Shown here: in pieces, positions 45,490 to 59,321 of the stretch
Position numbering within the stretch: position 1 is the first letter of the stretch
How the letters are laid out: every line of letters starts with the position of its first letter
Origin: Opisthorchis felineus
Lineage: Eukaryota; Platyhelminthes; Trematoda; Opisthorchiida; Opisthorchiidae
Length of the DNA stretch: 64,000 nucleotides
Assembly: GCA_004794785.1 (NCBI GenBank)
Contig: SJOL01007351.1
Span: forward strand, 1,498,627-1,562,626
Direction of reading: 5' to 3'
Notes under the pieces: model-generated
What the model was told of the DNA's origin: nothing
What the model saw: only the letters and a program-made list of their open reading frames with translations
Database searches by the model: none
Position numbers and translations under genes: made by a program

Positions 45490-48160
45490 CTCTTCGGATT
45501 GATCATTAGACTCAGTGCCTCACATGGAAGCTTGGCTGCTGCAAATCTAGTAGTGGTAATACTTTAAAAAGCTTTGCCATTTGATTAGGGCTAATCAGTC
45601 TTGAATAGCTAGCGCCATGTGAAACTCGTTACCATCACCATAACTAGTGGGCCTATCATCCCTTACACTGGAATTCTACTTAAGACACTTGACGAACTAT
45701 CCTGCTGGATCTTGCTAAGATTCAAGTCGTATCGACTAAAACCTTCATATGCGATCAGTGTCCCAGTAAGCGCCAGCTACGTAGGCAATATCTAGCGGGA
45801 TAATAATACAGGCCCATCCTTACACTGAGACTCTCTTCGACCAATACAATGCAACTACAGGTACTCTGTATTTATACACGAGTGGGCGTAAACGTTTATG
45901 ACTGAATCGTTTTATGAGTTAGACAGTTTTGTAGTTGACAGTTTGGCAATCATATTCAAAGCTTGTGCTATCCGTATACCCTTTTGTATGCTTACTGTTT
46001 TCTAATCTCCGGAACTCATCTACGTAAAAGTACCATAACTACGAGAAATTCATATTCACCTCTTGTTGTTCTACAGATAATGAAAGGTCTTAATTTGCTT
46101 GCTTCTCGCACACGTAAACTTCTTTTATGCTTGATAGGACTCGAGTTGTCATTTTTTAAATGAAATTTGCGATACTTTATTAGAGAAGCAGTGGAGAACT
46201 TTTTCACTCTTGTAGCCCAACTGGTAGTGCAAGAGAGCACTATTGTGTAGGGTTTTTTGTTATGTATAACTTCCCACAACATCATGAAAATTAACTGTCT
46301 TATGGTTGAAAACCAGGCAAATATGCGCAATGCAAAAGATGAATCGATAATGGAAAGAAAAAATAAGACGAATTGTTAACCTTCTGTTTTAAGTTGAATT
46401 CCTCAGTTTTGTTGACCGATGAAAAAATTATAGTTTGTCATCTCAGCACTCCTCAGGAGGAAAATGTGATCCGGCGTATTTCCGAAAGGCTTGTCTATAC
46501 ACATACACACCAGCAGGTAGGTGGCCAGTTTAAATCTGTACGGCACATCCAGCCATTTGAGCATGAAATTGTCCTACATCTACTACGAAGCTCTGATACG
46601 AACCCCAGTACATGCATTACGGACCAACCCTTGTAAGAGAGAAACAGCTTTTCTGGTTCGGACAAGGAAACAGACCATGGAATCCATGGATAAATGTTGG
46701 TTACTATCTGGGACAATACCAGAAAAATTATGTTGTTACAGTTGGTCATGTCTCACCCAAAAGGTTTGGGAAAATGCATTGAGCGTTTTTACAGAGGGCA
46801 ATTTACCAAAGCGTGTGTGACGATTGCTGAACGGTTCCGAGCCGAGGGCCTGGGACACCTCTGACGTAATGTTGTCGTATATCGTGCATAACCCCATCCT
46901 TATATGTCAGGAAAGCCGACGTGCAAAATTCACAGCCATCACTTGTCAGAATATGTTGAATCTCACGCGAATCTGCTGAATGCCATCGTTAATTTTTCCA
47001 CTGACTTCTTTCTCAATGGTGGTACTCATAATAATTAACTAGAGAATGATGAAGAATAACCGGTTTATCGAAATCGGCCGATCAAGCCGGAGTACTAACC
47101 GGAATTAATCGTATTATTCACACACTAATAGACCGGTTTATCGTATCATGTCAGTAAACTAAGGAATAATGACAGGTAGGGGGGATTTCATTTCCTGCTC
47201 GTCAAACGCCCCCCTCCCCGGTCGCATGATAAACGTGAATACGATTTGTATGTGTTTCCTCCGTCAAATAACTGAACGCCATCGAAAACGACATGCATGG
47301 ATGACTAGATGGTAATGTGTGTTTGCGATGCGTAAGCGAGAACAACACAGGTTAGCGCTTCCCGCAAACCGGTAAGGGTGGTTGGGATGCAAAGAAATGG
47401 GTCAGGCATTCATTGATCAACGGTATCGGCCCGCATCCCAATGTCAGACGAGCTGACGAATAAACTATAGCTATTTGCATAATAGCGAGTTTCAACTATC
47501 ACCGGCTGGACAGCAGTTGACAGAGAAGGCTTTGATGTTGGGCGAAAATGTTCATTGTGGGAAACCCGAATTTGTTCGAGCGTACCTGCTCGTCCATGGA
47601 CCAGGTGAACAACCGGACTCGGTAAACTAAGTGAAACAACTTTAGCTAGGCACATAGTGTTGCTGAACTATACCTTTTTTTTCACGAGATGAGAGTGACT
47701 TTATGACAAATCTAAAAAAGGAAATCTTACTGTTCCTTGGGCTGTTAGTCACCCTCTGTTCTAGACTAGGTTACATTTATTGTTTGGCATAGCCATAGCC
47801 AGTGAATAAGATTAACACTTCCCTCTATTTGTTGAGCAGTGTTTTTAAGATAACAGCTCTGTTTAACTCCAGAAGCACTTTGGTCCCCTGATATGACACT
47901 ACCTACGGGTTCGACAGACAAACTTCAATATCGCGAAAGGGAGGTAAATCAGTTTCAAGCCTGTGAAAATTCGAGTGGGGTCATCGTACACTAGCACAAA
48001 GGATATGTACTACAGATGAGCCCTAATAAGAGGGAAAGTTGAGTCCAGTGAATTCTCGTTTTGTTGTATGTTGCCCGGGAACAGGATGTCTACCGTACAA
48101 AAGAGAGTAATGTGAATACGAATTCTACAGAACTCCCAACGGCAGAAAGATGAAACTTAA
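45490..48160. other. Sequence with one candidate small ORF
   Basis: Apart from the frame at 47410-47655, nothing supportable. Two ACCGGTTTATCG repeats about 82 bp apart (47059 and 47141) are within a short AT-rich block. Confidence 0.35.
47410..47655 (-). CDS. Hypothetical 81-codon open frame
   Basis: Starts with ATG (47655) and ends with TGA. The composition is protein-like (SPVVHLVHGRAGTLEQIRVS, then TRYYANSYSLFVSSSDIGM), with no stops or low complexity. No domain, signal peptide or splice partner is evident. It could be a small gene, an exon, or chance. Confidence 0.25.
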   Translation of the reverse strand: MCLAKVVSLSLPSPVVHLVHGRAGTLEQIRVSHNEHFRPTSKPSLSTAVQPVIVETRYYANSYSLFVSSSDIGMRADTVDQ

Positions 48161-48164
48161 CACA

Positions 48165-48430
48165 CTACTCATAAGAATGCTGAAAAATTTCACAGTGTAC
48201 AACCGGTTCTGCCCTCTTGGTGTTTTATGTTAGGCGCATTCCCCGAATTTTACTCAACCCTAGACATTTCTGGAACCCAAAATTGGACGGATTTCGAAGA
48301 ATGCTCTCATTTGTACACGAATTTGGTCTCTACAGGGCACTCAACTGAATCCAACTGAATACCTCACTTATGATGGTCCGCTTCAACTGTATGTGCTGCG
48401 TCGGGTCACGTCATGCTTCACATGATACGA
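48165..48430 (-). mobile_element. Decayed hammerhead element
   Basis: Minus-oriented family sequence: ACTACTCATAAGAATGCTGA, CAACCGGTTCTGCCCTCTTG, then TTAGGCGCATTCCCCGA, CTCATTTGTACACG and TGTATGTGCTGCG. The core boxes are mutated, so no active ribozyme. Confidence 0.65.
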
Positions 48431-48734
48431 GTGAAAGGAGGAAAGTTCTTCGTAGCAGAGTTATTCGTTAGAGAAACGCCAACTAGACAGTTGCAGACTG
48501 TTGGACAGGAAAGTTAAACTCTCATTTACACGTTGTTTTTAAAAACTGAATATCCGACTCCTTCTTGAACGCGTCTTCTCGAACTCTCCTGGATATTCAT
48601 TGACTATCGCACAATTGCAAGCAAAAACTGCAAAGTAGTTCCGCAAATTCCGTAATCATTCCCACCTTCCATTAGATCAAGGCGAAGTTACGAAAACACA
48701 CATACTACTCGCATGCGTCATCAGTATTACCCAC

Positions 48735-48895
48735 CGTTACGCGAGTAGTGTGTTACGCTCAGAAAATGTATGGCAATATTTCAAATATCGCACCAACTAA
48801 AAAGTTAGGCGGCCTGGCAGAGCACTTTCAGTTGAAGTGGACCCTAATAAGCGAGAGATTCAGCTGGATTCAGTTGAGTCTCCTACCCACAAGCT
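48735..48895 (+). repeat. Hammerhead element fragment without ribozyme
   Basis: Plus-oriented non-ribozyme half: GTAGTGTGTTACG, ATATTTCAAATATCGCACCA, GGCGGCCTGG, then GCGAGAGATTCAGCTGG and GAGTCTCC. Probably the partner of the minus-oriented piece 300 bp to the left. Confidence 0.65.
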
Positions 48896-48899
48896 CATT

Positions 48900-51800
48900 A
48901 TTGCCAGTCAATCACTCCAGCTTCATGAGAAGCCAGTCCTTGGAAAGTCGTAGCCAGTAATATAGTTTATAAAAAACAGTTGTAACTGTCCCATTTTTTT
49001 TAGTATACGCACTGGTAATTGATATTCGTTTGTTCATTAAACTACTGATGATTTGTACCAACCAAGGAAAATGAACCATGAGCTGTTGAGAGTACCCTAA
49101 GCTATCAAAGACCTGTAATCATTCAACATTTAAACTGTTACAGAGAGCACTTGTACACTGATGCATTGTTTGTGGTTTGTCCTTAGCCATCACGCTCTAC
49201 AGAGTGCAGATTCAAGAAACTAGTAACTGCATAGTGTGACAGAGTGATTAGAGCAAATTATCGGTGTGTCCTGGTATCGTTAAATTGCTGCACCAAATCC
49301 CACGGCTTCGGCTAGAAAATTCCGATTTTTTGCTTGCCGGGAAGGTGGTGAAGACACATAATAAGTAATCTGCGAGACAGATTTCGATATCTCCGTAGCA
49401 CTGAACCAACGTTTCTCGTGGCATTCATCGATTCTGTTTTTTGGTCACAAGAGACCCATGCTGTCTACCAGGATCGATGGTATTCGTGGAAGTGGATGCA
49501 TATAAGTCAAATGCAGCCTCTGGAGAAGTAGTCTTAGGAACTAGGATTTAAATACCATCATTTTACCGTGATCAAATGGCTAAAGTAACGCAGGCATATT
49601 CAGTTTATGGCACTCGATAAAATAGTTGTTTAACTTGGAGTAGGAAAGTGAAACTTTTGAAAAAAATAGGTTTCCGTTTGTTATTTCATGCAACCTGTTC
49701 ACATTGGTTGCTGTAGTTGGTCACTATAAACATAAGGAGTACTTTTACCGCAACTGTGCAACGCCGAATATCATTCCAATTTAGTACAGATCAAAGCATC
49801 GAACATTATGTTATAATGCAGATATGCCCGTCCGACTGGCAGACATTGGGGCATTGGACAAGAACGGCGGTTCAAGCGACAATCTGTCAGCGGGTAAAAG
49901 AGAAAGCCTGTAAATGCCAGAAGGTGAGGTTGTCTTTATAAACAGTATCTGAATGCAGGAACTCGCACGCCTATCCGTGGACAAAATTTCAATGAGTGCA
50001 AATCTTTCCAGATAGCATTCATACTGATTTAATCGTTCACCTTCATTGATTTGCTATACACTAACCCTTTCAAAAAGAAACCTGTGAACAGGAAACACTA
50101 TCATCAGGGGACGATTTTGTCCACCATCACTAACATCACTATCCTCGAAGAAACAAGCCGGAAATATCGTACATAAAACAGTTTCACATTCTCAAAACGG
50201 CTGTTTCATACCAAGCGGCAGCGGTTATAACTGCTGATTTTACATCACCAAAAATAATGTTGAAGTGCTGCAAGGAGAGTCGAATATTGATACAACTGAG
50301 GAAAGCACTGTCCAATGAAATGTGTACACTCTGGAGAACCGAATTTACTGGTACGCGTTCGGAAAGTAGTGCTGTGGGGGTATATTTCAGACTTTGGTGC
50401 GACTCCTCAGTGTAAAGGTTACTCCGTCCGACAGAGGCAGTGTGTAACTTATCGGATGTTTAAGCCGAGTTATCTTTTTCGGGTGAAATGTTCATTCAAG
50501 TCGGAAAAATTCACCCACACGAGGTTGGAATCATTTTGTAAAGGCGACCTTCGTGTTGGTTAAGACTCACAGTAAGAAGAATGGGTTCACAGGGCTTTTT
50601 TGTGGATGGGTAAGGGAGCTACTGTGAACTATGTCTCTTCAGAGGCAATCGAGTCAACGGCTTTACTGCGTGCTATTCAGTGCTGAATACTACTCATGAT
50701 CGGCAGCATGGAGAGTTTGACGCAAATGTCGCGTCTCTAAATTTGTCAATGATAGGGCACGATTTCATGATTATGGAGTTTGGTTCATGTGGGCTCACCA
50801 TTGGCGATGTTTCACCTTGTTTCGGATCAGTTTTGAATTAAGAGAAAAGTCAAAGTGTCCGCCTCGGCATCCAATACCGAAGTCAGTCGAAAAATGTTAT
50901 TTTCTTTTTTGTCAGTCATTTAGGTCTCAATACAACTGGTCTAAAATGTTCCCACCTTATCTCCAAACACGTAAAAAACGACATTTTTCGCCTCACCCTC
51001 CGGTAGAAACTGAAATACCATAATTGGAGTCAGAACCAAGCGTTCAGAAAAATCTCTGAAAATTTTTACACGTTACAGAAAAGCCATCTGAGGCGCTAGG
51101 TGTGTGAATACCATATGACCAGGTAGTCATTCTCGCTAGTTTCACCGGAATATCCAGTCTATTCGCCACCCACTACATATTCCTAATAAATACCCACATG
51201 AGGTCTGCAGTCACGTGGTCAACATTGGATCCAAATTTTGTCCGAGTAAAAGCTACAAAGATAACAGTTCAATTTCGTGAGATAATCTCACGAAAGACAA
51301 CTTAACAGCTATATGAAAAACAATATTACCAAGGGGTTGCAAAAATGTTTTGTACTTTCTGCATGCACTGTTGATTACCCTATTTTTTCTTGAAGGGCAG
51401 CCTTGGTCCGCTTGTCAGATTATTGTAACTCCTAAAATGGCTTCTTTCATTCGTTGCCTTATATTGACCGAGAATATTTTTGTTTTTCTTAGTCACTCAT
51501 TACACTGTCAGCGTCGACATCGTAATGGCTGGTGTATTAAAAACATCTTATCCACGTTTACGTAACAAACTACAAAAGTCCTGTTTCAGACAATCATCTC
51601 CCTTGATTTAAGTGGTCGGATAATCCTCTTGTTTTCGTGGCATGACGATACAGACATAGTCCTGTGGTTCTTGTGGGTGTGTGACTTACTGTTATTGCGA
51701 GACCGTTTGTAGTGAGTGATTCTTATATGATAGTTCTAGTGATCCAACTCGAAGGTTTTTCGTTTGTTTACTGGCCGCAGCTTACAGGTGCTGTTCTTGT

Positions 51801-54800
51801 GGAGGGGGGAGTTAACACTTCTTGCCATGAAATATGGCAAGGGCAAATGGAGGTGGTAGGCGCGGAAAGCACATTAGTGTTTCATAACGCTGAACACTTA
51901 CGCTCCATGGATATTCATTCCTTTCCTCTCCTCTTATTGTGTACAACGGGGTTCCTCGTTTCGTTCCGTTTTGTGCCAATACACCCTCGTTGTTTTGGCA
52001 CTAATGCAAACCACTCTTTGACCTTCTGATTGCGTGTCTATTTCAATACGATCACGTGCTTGGTCATCTTATGGCCAATTTGTCTTGAGCCGGTGCGAAT
52101 TTTGGGATCCCGTTTGAAATTGGCAGTACCTTGCTTGGTGTATAGGAGCAGGAGTATTCACAGTACCGCATTTGTTGATACACCTCCATTCGGACGATTC
52201 GACTTTTGGGGTTTCACGTGTAACTCGGCGTGGCCCCACTGTTGATTGTTAGAAACAGTCAAGTATGGGACTTCAACAATCGTCGCAAAATGTTTCCACG
52301 GCAAACTAATGGTATCTCTTCTACTGGTGACGGAATGTTTGCAAACTAACTGCTAGAACAGATCAGCGACCATCCGGGTTGACAATATTCTGACATACTA
52401 AGCATAAGGCTTAGTGCGAAGTTTTTGTTGACAGTTGGGCTAGTGAACACACGTTACCCGAACATAGTTTTCGCAGTAAGTAGCAGGTAATTGAGTAAAT
52501 GCTTCGTGCAAGTAGTCACACTGGTTACCTTAATTATCCCCGCTTGCTTCTCGGACAATAAACAGATTTCCAGGCATTTCTTAAACTCATATTGAGGGTG
52601 TGATGATCAGCAAACCAGCGCTAATTCCAAATGTCACTCCCAAAGTTTTCTAACACGAGAGAAGAAGTGTTCTTGTTCGGGGAGCAGGGTGAATAAATCC
52701 TGGGAAAACCGATGTAACACCTCAAGACATCATTGAGCATAGCAAAATTCCAGCACTGTAAAAGTATATACGGGGGAGTACATGAAGTGCTCTTATTTGG
52801 ATATAATGACTCTTTCTGTCGTGGGTAAAAGTTAACTCGGAACACCTCGAAATATGCTGTCATTTTTCTGCAGACAGACTGAGAGGACTGCTTGACTTTC
52901 TTCAGCCAGTCACACTCCCAAAAAGGGGCCAAAAGTGAACCAACCACCATCATAGGGTTAAGTTCAAGAAAAATTGGTGAAAACAGCCTGGGTCTGAGGA
53001 TACGTATTTTCGGTCGACTGAGGTATCACTGAAACCACAGCCATAACCAAATTGACATGTACTTACGTGGATCATTCCCCATTGTAGGTTTGCAAAAAAA
53101 TCACTCTTCATTGAGTGCATGAGCCTAATTAGTGTCTGGTCATTTGGACATGAGGGGACAAGCCACGAAGGCAAGCTGTCAGAAAAAACAGTGATTTACT
53201 GGAACCGATCCGTTATCCATTGGATCGCACTCCACGTGACAGTCTCCATCGCCCCCTTATCTCCCATCAGCGAACCCATATGTCGTTGTTTTTCACGCTC
53301 GTGGTATGTGGATGGACGCGCCTGTGTGTTTGTGCGTTTGGTCAGACGTGTCGACGTGTGCTTGTGTGTTGAGAACTATGCAATGGCGACAAAATGGATA
53401 AGCAGGCACGCGTTGTCGTCTATCCCCACAAATCCCAAAACTATACATGATATGATGCGGTAACCGTATCGCTGTTTGACAAGAAAAACAAGACGGGAAT
53501 TAGTATACTTGATCTTATTGAGCGTCTAAGAGTTCATCGGGTTAACGGAGAGACCGCAGTTACATCACCAGTTTGGTTAGCGGGGTTCGCGACCGGACGA
53601 ACGCAGCAATCCTCAATATGTTTGTCTAACCGATAGGATCTGAATTCATCCGGTAGCGGGAACCCTACAGACATTGAGATTGATGTGTATGCGGATAAGA
53701 TCATTGTGAAAACCTTAGGTCTTGGTTGACTTGCATGGAGGGCACGAAGAAATCTGTGGAATAACATCATAATGTTTCTGAATAGAAACGATGCTTTGTG
53801 TTAGCAGTAGCTTACTATGGCAATACTGTTAAGAGTTAGCTCAATCCCATTGACGGACGTCGTTATTTGGACGCAAAAATACCGTGGATGTACTTTCCTG
53901 ACTTAGTTCTTCCATCTCCCCTTGTATGGTTCCCAATCGTTGGTTCTTCAAAAACCCTCCGGCGGCAAGCCTGAAGTGTAGGGAACGACATGAGCGAGTC
54001 TAACAAAAGACGCAAGACAGAGTTTGATCTCTATGAATGGTTGTTATAGGCAGAAACATGACACGTGTCTCCGAACAATGAGATACCAAGAAGCGGTTGA
54101 TCTGTGAGCTCACTATTTCAGTTTCCACGGGGACATACCAACACTCATGACTAGATTCCCGTCCCGTCTTACAGTTGAATCAACCTGTCCGTGGTGTTGC
54201 GTCCAACTAACCTGACAAGTGATCAAAAGAATGGCTCAGAACGGTTAAAAAGAAGGAACATCCGCCTGAAAACCATGGTAATAAACGTCTACACGGAATG
54301 TGAAATGATACAGGTAAAGTCCCTGTTGAGGCACAATAGTCCATTTTAGTTGCCACTTACCAACAGGCGTCCTTTCGACTCTTTTTGGGTAAAGGAATTA
54401 TTTAACAGAGTTTCAGGATATTTCATACTGAAACTGAACTCCTCCTTTCGCAAGCATTAGATAAACACACATCTACTGCCACTATCACCCGACATTTCAT
54501 ACAAGGACATTTGAGTAATATGTGGTTTTGTCGTCCGTACCTGCCATCGTTTCAAATATTCCGCCCAAAATTCATGCTTCAAGCGTCTTCTCTGTGTTTT
54601 GGTGAGTCATTTCAGTGACACAAAAGTAGGACTCAGTTTCACGAAAGAGAAGGAACCGAGATTATTTTGAAGACGTCCGTTGTGCTAAAATGAATATCCA
54701 GGCTCATGAAAGCATCAAGCAACCTGTTTGATAACTGGGCTTTATACGTTCTTTTTGGAGGTTGGCACATTCTGCGGTGTGTTCAGAGATCCAAGTGTGC

Positions 54801-54990
54801 GCTGCGAATAACAGTATGAGAGAATTTCCTCTTTGACCTTAGTGCTCAAATCAGTTGGACATGTAAACGCCGTTTGCCTGCGCCGGCATCGATTTCCCAG
54901 CACATGATCACGGTACGTAAGAACCATCTAGGAATTGGACTGCTCCTGATTTTCAGTGGATAGTTTGCCCACAACTACTTTGTACAACAA
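48900..54990. other. Long stretch without a supported gene
   Basis: Frames up to about 114 codons occur but overlap in several phases and show no domains. A perfect 11-bp-arm palindrome lies at 51273-51295. Confidence 0.35.
51273..51295. repeat. Perfect 23-bp palindrome
   Basis: TTTCGTGAGAT and its exact complement ATCTCACGAAA separated by one A. It could form a tight hairpin in DNA or RNA. Function unknown. Confidence 0.85.
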
Positions 54991-54999
54991 GAACACAAT

Positions 55000-55110
55000 C
55001 CACCACTCATAAGGTTGCTGAACATTCTTAGACAGCCCATGACCGGTTTCGCCCATGTTGAGTCTCCCGTGATTGATTTGCAAATGAGTATTTGCCGAAA
55101 CACAGTCCAT
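55000..55110 (-). repeat. Truncated hammerhead element
   Basis: CACTCATAAGGTTGCTGAAC through GACCGGTTTCGCCC, then an abrupt junction to GAGTCTCCCGTGATTGATTT and GCAAATGAGTATTTG. The middle of the unit, including CTGATGAG, is missing. Confidence 0.75.
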
Positions 55111-55539
55111 TTTTCCTCACCTCATTGCATTATCGAGCATTCGTTGAATTCATGGGTATAAATGTGCCCTCAACCAAAAGCGCAAAAATTGCATCAGGCT
55201 CCTATGATTTGTTTGCTATCAATTAGAACACTTATTTCAAATTTCAAATTTTTAGTACGTTGTTGTCGAGAGGTAATCACGTGCTACCTAGTCCTGTTTG
55301 CCCGAGTAGCGCTCGTACTTTGAGTTGTTTCTGTGGTGCCCCATACAGGCATTTTGTCATGAGAACAGTCGTTTTATTACAAATACTTGTTTTCGCCTTC
55401 ACGAACTGTACTGCGGCAGTACCGGCTGGAGTCGATTATACTGTTGCTCGTTCTTGGTTCACTTAGGTTCATATGGTCTGGAGACAGGAACCTGTTTGTT
55501 GGTGTAGGATGGTAAATCGCAGTTCTCTCGTATTTTACT

Positions 55540-55578
55540 TTTAAGATCGGTAAAACAAACAGTTTTACCGGTCTTAAA
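55540..55578. repeat. 17-bp inverted repeat (hairpin)
   Basis: TTTAAGATCGGTAAAAC, loop AAACA, GTTTTACCGGTCTTAAA: 17-bp arms with one mismatch. No T-run or gene end suggests a specific role. Confidence 0.8.
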
Positions 55579-55824
55579 GGTAGGTGAACTAACATGGAAT
55601 CCATCTTTACGGATTCTCTTCTGTCCAGTGAAATTTTTCATTTGGCTGCGGGACGAATGCATCAACAATGTTGATTCATAATGTTTGACACTTGTTTGTG
55701 GAAACAAGAAGAAGGGGAGAGGGGGTAGGCGAGTAATGGTCCATTGGTCCGTATTGGGTGGGTAGGGTTTGGAGGTCAAAACATCACGACACTTCTTTGT
55801 AACAGTAGCTGTGGTTAGATGTAA

Positions 55825-56165
55825 TGCACTACTCATAAGGTCGTGAAACCTTCCGACTGCCCAAGACCAGTTTCGCCCTTCTTGGGGCTCGTCAGGTAGG
55901 CGCAGTCCCCTAGTTTCCATCAGCCTTATGTTCTACTTGAACCCGAATTGCACGAAATTAGCGAAATACACTCATTTGCATACCAATTTGCCTTTGACGT
56001 TTAGTGCATTACGTCTACGATGTCTCAAATACCGTGCCAAATGAAAATGAGGCAGCCTGGTGCAACCCATTCAGTTGCTTAAGAACATCATAAACGAGAG
56101 ATTAAGCTGGGTTCCAGATGAGTCTCCAGTGAAAACTAAATTGGTATGCAAATGAGTGCATTTAG
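55825..56165 (-). mobile_element. Hammerhead element with foldback end
   Basis: Minus-oriented unit from ACTACTCATAAGG through the ribozyme to CACTCATTTGCATACCAATT (about 55968). After a partial plus-oriented segment (GTGCATTACG..., AAAATGAGGCAGCCTGGTGC), an inverted arm AATTGGTATGCAAATGAGTG closes the copy at CATTTAGC. Same architecture as at 5.5, 23.5 and 40.1 kb. Confidence 0.8.
55859..55901 (-). ncRNA. Type I hammerhead ribozyme, CTGACGA core
   Basis: Minus strand: GCCTAC, CTGACGAG, CCCC-loop-GGGC, GAAAC, TGGTC, TTGGGC. Position 7 is C rather than U, which hammerheads tolerate. The first stem I pair is lost. Probably active or weakly active. Confidence 0.75.
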
Positions 56166-56169
56166 CTAG

Positions 56170-58920
56170 TAGTTTTGGTTGTTGAGAGCTACTCAGCACC
56201 GACCGCCTTTAGTGTGGCATAGAGAACAGCCGATGCGACCGATCACGAATGCACCATTCTAGAACGAGATCTGTATGAAGGCGGGTCGGCTGGCCAACCC
56301 AATTTCCAACCCAACTTTGAAACTAAATCCAAACGGCGCCTGATTTCTGTCTTGTTGTTTAATGAATAACTAGTTTTTTCTTCCAAAACGCTTGTACCAG
56401 TTAATCAGGTCGCGTGCACACTCGATCTGCGCTTGTGTGTGCATTATCGTCGCTTTTTCTGTAAGGAAGGACAAAATGTATCCAAAGTCCTCAGCCATCT
56501 GTGCACCTATTCGTTGCATGCAAAACACGGCTACACTTTCTTGTGTGCATGTGTGTGTGTGTGTTTGGAGGGGGGAGTTGCAACTGGACTGTGGCAAGAC
56601 AAGTGATTTTGTGCGCTGATTTCTCTTAGCCTAATAAGACACGCCCCACTGGACATCACAGAATACCTAGAACAATGAGAACATAGAGTAGCTGAATGAG
56701 TGCTTCTCAGTGACAGATGGTATCATAGATCTCATTGCATCCACTGGAAGAACGAAGACGTTGCAGTCTGCGTTGACTTACCTCGACCATGTGTCGCAAA
56801 GAGAATATTCTTCTTTCACCCCTCCAACCTGAGTGGTTAGGAGAGAAACCTCTCTTTTCAAAGAAAAATATACTGAACGACCCGAAGTCTTGTCGTTTCA
56901 CTATCCTGGAGAAATGATTGACCATATAATTTAAAAAACATCGTAATTTCCTTTAGACTTGTATGGCAAGGTAGGCAAAAATTCACTGATACCAGCACTC
57001 ATGCGTTATCCGTGAAATTCTACCATCCTTTGCATCTTTCCAAAACGAATAGTATTTCAACGTCGTGAATATCGGACCAGATGAAGCCCCAAGTAGCCTC
57101 GTCGTTCCACATTCAGTTAAAGAGCATCGTAGCTTGAATACACCATCGGGACTTTGAAGTTGGATCTTTTTCGTTCAACGTGTTTGTGCGATTAAAAACT
57201 CTGATTCAATGTTTTGGTGTCTACTTCTTAATGTGAGCCAGATGGTTTCATTCGTTGTTTTACTGAGGCACATTCTTCCTTTCAGCTATAGCTTCTTAGA
57301 TCCAACCCACGTAGACTCCTGCCTGTGTGGGAAAGCTATTATGGCGATATTATTTACTTCTGACTAGTTTGTGTATCGCACGACAATACTGTAGGGTTAT
57401 CGATATGCATGACAGAGATTCCAGGTCTAGCTTATGGAATTGGTTTACTTTATAGAAGCAGGTCCCATCAGAAAGCAAACCTAAGAATCAGAAGAGCAGT
57501 CTTTGAAGGAGATGGCCTGAAAAGTATACAGTTGGGGAACCGTCAACTGAAAGACGTGTTGAATGATGATCTTACGTTTCCGAGCTAATAATCATCTGGC
57601 TTTGAACTCAGGTTTTGCAAATTTGTACACATGTGCTGGTGTGCGCGGTTAGGTGTTAAGCGGTTGTTTTGTCCGGCTGATAACAGCGGGAATTGTGGGA
57701 AATGTACCCTGATACATCTCACTAATTGCTCGTCGATGAATGTGTGCTGTGCGTTAGGATCAGCCTCTGATTGGTGAGTCCATTAGTACTGTTTGCAACA
57801 ACGAATCGAAATGTCTGCTGAGTTGAAGCAGGGATACGAAATGGTTTGTGCAGATGGTTTTTCTCGTTACTTATGCTCATTTTGGCTGAAAAGGCACAGT
57901 GGTTCTTCCAACTTGTTCTGATGGAGTCTTTCCAAAAGAACCACACTGTCGCGGTCTCGTAAACTTCACTACTGCACTGACGGGTTAAATTCCGCTCACC
58001 CTCCACCCAAAGATAGACAGACTTTGGCAATTCCAACCGTACCACTTCTCAGCATGGGTGAATATTTTATAGATCGAGACAGGAAGACAGTACTTGGCCG
58101 AGCAATTAATTTCTGTTCACAATGGTGAAGCAGGAAGTTCAGAAGTAAAGTTGATGTCGGAACATTGTACTTTCTGAAACACTTTATGAACTCTAGTACC
58201 CTCTATTCAGTCGATTGAAAGCGTCCACTGGATAAAATTTTCCGAACAAGCATCGAACTACTCCGACATACCGACCGAAAGTGGCACTTTCGGGTTGGCG
58301 GAAGGTTATCGAAGTGTAGCATGCCTCGAAGATCTGTTTTTCCACCGTTTCTGTTTACTTTCTGCGCGAACACTCTGGAACATGACGAGCAGTGTACTTG
58401 GACAAAATAAACGGGTGACATTGTTGCCAGCAGATAAGGCTCTACACTACCGGACGCCTGCCTGTTTAAACAGGACACTAAAGATGCATGCCAACGGACT
58501 ATACAGACGGATCAATTCAAATGGACCGATGCAGGGTTCACAAAAAGTGGGGGTGGAAATATTGGGGCTATTTTACCTGCTGTAATTTCAACGGCCGTCC
58601 GCTATTTGTATAAAATATCGAGAAATACACCCACTTGCAAATCATACAGTACCGCGTTGTATTAGGGACGTTAGGAATGCGCATCAACTAACGTCCAGAA
58701 CGGGTTGTATGACAGATGAGCACAACTGTTCCCACACTAGTGTTATCATCAAAGTCGAACCGATACCTGTCCTACCTCTTAGCTGTTCAACCGACAGAGC
58801 TTAAAACCTTGAGCATATATATACCTAACCTAACATGGTTTTTCTGGAGGTTCGCAAACTGTCATCAAGCAGAGGACGCAGAGGAATTGACCCAAGGGAA
58901 ATGCGAATACGACACCTTAG
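56170..58920. other. Sequence without a supported gene
   Basis: A short GT run at 56548-56562. A minor hammerhead-family remnant (GAATATCGGACCAGATGAAG, CATTCAGTT) at about 57066-57120. No coding feature supported. Confidence 0.4.
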
Positions 58921-59143
58921 AGCACTTTAAAACCTACTGGTATTATTTTGACAAATGCACTTATTTGCAAATCAATTTGGTTTTCACGGGAGACTCAAGT
59001 GAATCACTCGTTCATGATATTCTTCAACTGAATGTGATGCACACAGGCTGCCTCATGTTTCAGTTGGCACGATATTCAAGATATCGCAGTATATTTTTTT
59101 CATAAAGGAAACTACTCACAAGGTTGGTGAGAACTCTTCGACA

Positions 59144-59186
59144 GCCCATGACCGGTTTTGCCTTTCTTGAGGCTAATCAGGTAGGC
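59144..59186 (-). ncRNA. Hammerhead ribozyme remnant, G8 and G12 mutated
   Basis: Minus strand: GCCTAC, CTGATTAG (G8 to T), CCTC-loop-AGGC, AAAAC (G12 to A), CGGTC, ATGGGC. Both catalytic guanines are changed, so inactive. Confidence 0.8.
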
Positions 59187-59321
59187 GCAGTCCCCGAGTT
59201 TCCGTCAACCTTATGTTCTACTTAAACCCAACTTCGACTGATTTTGACAAATACACTCATTTGCAAATCAATTTGGTTTCCACGGGGGACTCAAATGAAT
59301 CACTCGTTCATGATATTCTGC

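Noticed and set aside
55459..55920. 153-codon minus frame as a gene
   Set aside because: Its N-terminal part runs through the hammerhead element and the rest has no domain, signal peptide or splice support.
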